Positions 12,650 through 15,614 of a stretch of 15,614 nucleotides of DNA are shown in pieces. This DNA is from an uncultured Clostridiaceae bacterium (GTDB lineage Bacteria > Bacillota > Clostridia > TANB77 > CAG-508), in NCBI GenBank assembly GCA_958402495.1, contig CATXTS010000034.1:1-15614 (forward strand). Direction: 5' to 3'. The notes under the pieces were generated by a model. That model saw only the letters and a list, made by a program, of their open reading frames with translations. It did no database searches and was not told where the DNA came from. Made by a program: the position numbers and the translations under genes. Within the stretch, counting starts at the first letter, position 1. Each line of letters starts with the position of its first letter.

Positions 12650-14615
12650 ATTCTTTACTGGCTATTAATTTCGTTTTATATCTATCTAAGATATTTCCTA
12701 GTTCTCTTGAAAAGTCTTCTAACATGACTAACTTAATAGTTGTCTCTTTTCCGTCTAAATAGTCATCCATCACTTGTTTTAATTTCTTAATGTTCTTCAT
12801 TTCAGGTTCTATTTGTTTAGTATATTTTCTAGCACGGTCTGCTAACATTTCCTTAATAGTAACAATATCTTCGTTACTTGCACAAGAAATTCTTTGGAAT
12901 AATTGGAAAACATCATAATATTTAAATATAGGAATTTCCATACATTCTTTTGCAAATTTATCATAAAACCATTCCATTTTCATTGGTATAAACTTAAAGA
13001 TTTCTTCTGCTTTTTCTTGATACATTTTATCTTTTAGTTTTTCGTTAATGTCATTAAAATATTTTAATACTTCTTCCATCTCTGCTCCTACTTCATTTAC
13101 AGAAATGGTATCTAATTCTTCTTCCACATTATCACAATATTCAGAGGTTAAAGATGACATATTTAAGCCAGTTAAAAAGACGGTTTTCATGGTTTTTATG
13201 TCATAGTCAATTAACCCTTTTTTTATAAAATAACTGAAGTATGCAAATATTTTTACAATTTCAATTGGTTTTATTCTTCCTTCTTTGACATCTTCTAAGA
13301 CTTCTTCAATAATGCCATCAAATTGGTCATCTGAAATTTTCCAATATTCTTCTGTTAATAATCGTTTATATCCTGGTAATTTATCGGTATCGACCGTATT
13401 AATAATGACTTCCATATTTTCTTTAAACGTTTTCATATCAAAAATACGCGTACGAATATAAATCTCAATAAATTTAAAGAAACGATATTCTGCTTTAAAA
13501 TTATAATAGTAGTTATTATCAAATTCTTTAATATAAAATTGTCGATTATCCATAAAAACCCTAGAAGAAACTAAAATCGCTTTATATTCTTCATTACTAT
13601 TAATATTAATAAATTTGTCCTTTGTTACTTTACCTGCTTTAATTTCAAAAGAAATCGCAATGGTAAAAATTAACATAGTTTGCATGACTCTATGGTTTGT
13701 ATTAGGATAGGCTTTATTTACCATGTCAAAAATCTTTTTAAAGTCATTTAATGCATGCTTTAAGATTCTTAAATTCCTAGTACCGCTTTTATTAAAAGTA
13801 GAAATAATCAAATTCGTATTTTCTCTTAAAAATCGTATTAAATCTGGATATTTTTCATAACGCATCAATATACCATTTATAATATAGTTAAATTCTGGTG
13901 CATATTCGAAGGTTTCCCCTATTAGTTTTTCTTTAATTCTTTCATAGTCATTAGCCTTATCGAAAACATACTCAATCGTATCTTGTATTCTTTCTACCAT
14001 TGGTTTTTCTGTCTTCTTAATTAGGTCTCCTTCTTTGTCTAATAAATAGGTAGCAATAAATGTCTTCATTTCCAAATTGCTACTTTTTAGTTTCGTAGAT
14101 AATTCTTTTTCGTTACAAATAATAATCGTCTTAATATGATCATGCTCTACAAAGTTATTAATATATCCTAAAATATCTATAACATCTACATTGGCTCTTT
14201 CTAAGTCGTCAAAACATAAAACTTTATCATCTGTTGAGAAGAATTCACTATAATCTAATTTGTCTCCATTTTGGGTAACACCAAAAAAGTTGGCCATATC
14301 TAAACCAGTCTTAGCATATTCTGGTATCGTATTTTGTCCATTAGCATTCATATATTTTTTTAAGTTTTTATCCATTAGTTGCGTTGTTTCTATAAAGATT
14401 TTTTTACTAATTTCTTCTAGATTAGAAATACCATACAAAGACATATAAATGGTTGTATAGCGTTTTCCATTTAATTGCATGGATTCAATTTTATTACGAA
14501 TCTTATGATTCCAAAAGTAAGTTTTTCCGCTTCCCCATTCACCATTAATCATAATGGCATAATCGGTATAATCCGCTCTAATATAATCTAAAATACTTTC
14601 TACTAAATCTTCCAT
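12648..14615 (-). CDS. KAP-family P-loop NTPase, cytosolic
   Basis: The protein has 655 residues. Walker A is GEWGSGKT (25-32), directly followed by YFWN. Walker B is KVLCFDDLERA (131-141), with a sensor-like stretch KTIIICNEKEL after it. This layout (short N-terminus, Walker A, FDDLER, then a long helical region) is that of KAP NTPases, related to STAND/AAA+ ATPases. Many KAP proteins carry membrane helices between the Walker motifs; none are visible here. The C-terminal 450 residues are helical, charged and have no recognisable domain. The family includes the phage-exclusion protein PifA and eukaryotic Kidins220, so a defence or scaffolding role is possible but unproven. The ATG at 14615 has AGAGGTGG 7 bases upstream, preferred over the longer frame to 14645. 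It follows comF by 16 bases, so the two are probably cotranscribed. Confidence 0.86.
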   Translation of the reverse strand: MEDLVESILDYIRADYTDYAIMINGEWGSGKTYFWNHKIRNKIESMQLNGKRYTTIYMSLYGISNLEEISKKIFIETTQLMDKNLKKYMNANGQNTIPEYAKTGLDMANFFGVTQNGDKLDYSEFFSTDDKVLCFDDLERANVDVIDILGYINNFVEHDHIKTIIICNEKELSTKLKSSNLEMKTFIATYLLDKEGDLIKKTEKPMVERIQDTIEYVFDKANDYERIKEKLIGETFEYAPEFNYIINGILMRYEKYPDLIRFLRENTNLIISTFNKSGTRNLRILKHALNDFKKIFDMVNKAYPNTNHRVMQTMLIFTIAISFEIKAGKVTKDKFININSNEEYKAILVSSRVFMDNRQFYIKEFDNNYYYNFKAEYRFFKFIEIYIRTRIFDMKTFKENMEVIINTVDTDKLPGYKRLLTEEYWKISDDQFDGIIEEVLEDVKEGRIKPIEIVKIFAYFSYFIKKGLIDYDIKTMKTVFLTGLNMSSLTSEYCDNVEEELDTISVNEVGAEMEEVLKYFNDINEKLKDKMYQEKAEEIFKFIPMKMEWFYDKFAKECMEIPIFKYYDVFQLFQRISCASNEDIVTIKEMLADRARKYTKQIEPEMKNIKKLKQVMDDYLDGKETTIKLVMLEDFSRELGNILDRYKTKLIASKE

Positions 14616-14631
14616 TTTTCTACCACCTCTT

Positions 14632-15333
14632 TTAATCTTTTGCAATTGTTACGACTAAAATAGCCTTAGCACCATTTTCTTTTAGTATTTTAGCACAGGC
14701 ATTTGCTGTACTTCCTGTTGTATATATGTCATCTACTAAAATAATATTTTTTCCTTTTATTTTTTCCGGATGTCTTAAGCTATATACCTGTTTGACATTT
14801 TCCACACGTTCTTTTCTATTTAATGAACTTTGTGGCAGATTATATTTCACTTTTTGTAGACAATTCTTTTCTAAAAAAATGGTTCCTATTTTATTTTCTT
14901 TTATTATCCTTACCAATTCTGTGCAAATTAATTCACTTTGATTATATCCTCTTTGAGCTTTTCTTTTTTTATGAATTGGAACTGGCACAATTATATCATA
15001 TTTTTTTAAAAAACCACATAATTTTTCATTTTTTATCATAATTTTTGCAAAAAGAGTTGATAAGTAACTTTTCTCTCCAAATTTAAATTGTGTTAATAAC
15101 TTTTTTGCCATTCCTTGATAAAAAAATAGATAGAAATGTTTTGCAAAATAAAAGCTTTGTTTCTTTTTCATATTATCCATACCAAACATTGCTTCTTGTT
15201 CTAATTTAGCATAACAACTAGCACATAAATAATCTTGTTCTAATTTTCCACAAAGTAAGCAATTGGGTGGAAAAAGCCACTGTTTTATTTCTTTACACAA
15301 AAAAATAAGGGCTTGCTCAAAAAATTCTAACAT
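14632..15333 (-). CDS. comFC: ComF family phosphoribosyltransferase-like protein
   Basis: The protein has 233 residues, normal for ComFC. The N-terminal zinc finger is C25-x2-C28 ... C37-x2-C40. Family marks VPVPIHKKRKAQRGYNQSEL (about 116-135) and the segment with NLPQSSLNRKERVENV are present. The PRPP-binding motif is ILVDDIYTTGST (198-209). ComFC is needed for uptake of single-stranded DNA in naturally competent Firmicutes, and close homologues occur in non-competent species, so competence is not implied. No comFA helicase gene is adjacent in the window. AGGAGG lies 7 bases before the ATG. Upstream at 46 bases is a coiled-coil gene, and 16 bases downstream is the KAP NTPase, which suggests one transcript. 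Confidence 0.93.
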   Translation of the reverse strand: MLEFFEQALIFLCKEIKQWLFPPNCLLCGKLEQDYLCASCYAKLEQEAMFGMDNMKKKQSFYFAKHFYLFFYQGMAKKLLTQFKFGEKSYLSTLFAKIMIKNEKLCGFLKKYDIIVPVPIHKKRKAQRGYNQSELICTELVRIIKENKIGTIFLEKNCLQKVKYNLPQSSLNRKERVENVKQVYSLRHPEKIKGKNIILVDDIYTTGSTANACAKILKENGAKAILVVTIAKD

Positions 15334-15379
15334 GAATCTTCCTCCTATGCCCCTATTTTAAATCCTCACTATCTATTTC

Positions 15380-15614
15380 TTATGTATGAGTTAATATCAT
15401 TTTATCTATTTGCTGTACCATAACTTGTATAATCGCATTGGTATCTTTTTGTTCTTCTAATATCATTTTTACATCATTTTCTATATTATCTAATCTGCCA
15501 CTCATTATACTCATTTCTGCTTTTATCTCTTTTTGCTCATTTCTGATAGCAACCTGTTCTTCTTTTATTTCTCTTTGTTCGTTTCTAATAGCAACTTGTT
15601 CTGCTTTTATTTCT
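15380..15614 (-). CDS. 3' end of a coiled-coil protein with 14-residue repeats (partial)
   Basis: The frame is open at the right edge and ends at TAA (15380). The visible 77 residues have no Pro and only two Gly-free breaks, and are rich in Glu, Ile, Lys and Gln. They begin with two nearly identical 14-residue units, EIKAEQVAIRNEQR and EIKEEQVAIRNEQK, then a partial third, EIKAEMS. Fourteen residues are two heptads, so the repeat is in register with a long coiled coil. The tail (LDNIENDVKMILEEQKDTNAI and onward) continues the heptads. I do not recognise the family. Function cannot be told without the N-terminus. It lies 46 bases upstream of comF on the same strand. Confidence 0.75.
   Translation of the reverse strand, partial: EIKAEQVAIRNEQREIKEEQVAIRNEQKEIKAEMSIMSGRLDNIENDVKMILEEQKDTNAIIQVMVQQIDKMILTHT
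15510..15613. repeat. 42-bp tandem repeat within the coiled-coil gene
   Basis: Two full 42-bp units (15572-15613 and 15530-15571) differ at only a few mostly silent positions. A partial third unit follows at about 15510-15529. More units may lie beyond the window edge. Confidence 0.8.

Noticed and set aside
15510..15614. CRISPR-like repeat array at the right edge
   Set aside because: The units are directly adjacent without spacers and encode heptads of a coiled coil in an open frame.
1..15614. tRNA genes, insertion sequences or prophage genes
   Set aside because: No cloverleaf-like segment, transposase, integrase or structural phage gene was found in any frame.

Overview
The window is AT-rich DNA with strong GGAGG-type ribosome binding sites, short intergenic gaps and sigma-A-like promoters. 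Its gene content is a spoVT homologue, a complete lower-glycolysis cluster, a GGGtGRT-family protein and a free-standing ncRNA. Together these point to an anaerobic, endospore-forming, low-GC member of the Clostridia. The standard code is used. I cannot name the species.

Layout, left to right. On the + strand are the 3' end of a membrane protein (probably GtrII-type glucosyltransferase, 1-551) and a stand-alone TfoX C-terminal-domain protein (679-936). Almost everything else is on the - strand. Positions 948-3557 carry a small beta-type protein, a YgjP-like zinc peptidase, a HAD-type 5'(3')-deoxyribonucleotidase and a Nudix hydrolase. Several of these have visible terminators or promoters of their own. 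Positions 3685-5548 hold an operon with its own promoter, encoding a NifU-like scaffold and a GGGtGRT-family protein. Positions 6479-11185 hold gap-pgk-tpiA-gpmI, read leftward from one good promoter in front of gap. It is followed by a YezG-type (immunity/antitoxin family) gene with an unusual charged tail. Divergent from gap, on the + strand, is a structured ncRNA of about 240 nt with its own promoter and a GC-rich terminator (11236-11511). I think it is a raiA-motif RNA, but this rests on memory and appearance. It converges on a short gene for a protein with four copies of a VHDFLFHEI-like repeat (11551-11832). Next come spoVT behind a sigma-G-like promoter, a KAP-type P-loop NTPase, comF, and a truncated coiled-coil gene at the right edge.

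How the genes fit together. Gap, Pgk, TpiA and GpmI carry triose phosphates to 2-phosphoglycerate. The NifU-like/GGGtGRT pair looks like an Fe-S-related module with separate control. SpoVT is the late forespore regulator. The comF-KAP-coiled-coil group may be one transcription unit, because the comF-KAP gap is only 16 bp. Its joint role is unknown.

The least explained parts are: (1) the ncRNA, which also contains a 32-codon reading frame with a good ribosome binding site; (2) the four-copy repeat protein beside it; (3) the YezG-type protein with a 120-residue tail, whose ribosome binding site can pair with a palindrome just upstream; and (4) the KAP NTPase beside comF. Several starts were moved from the longest open frame to the codon with a properly spaced ribosome binding site.
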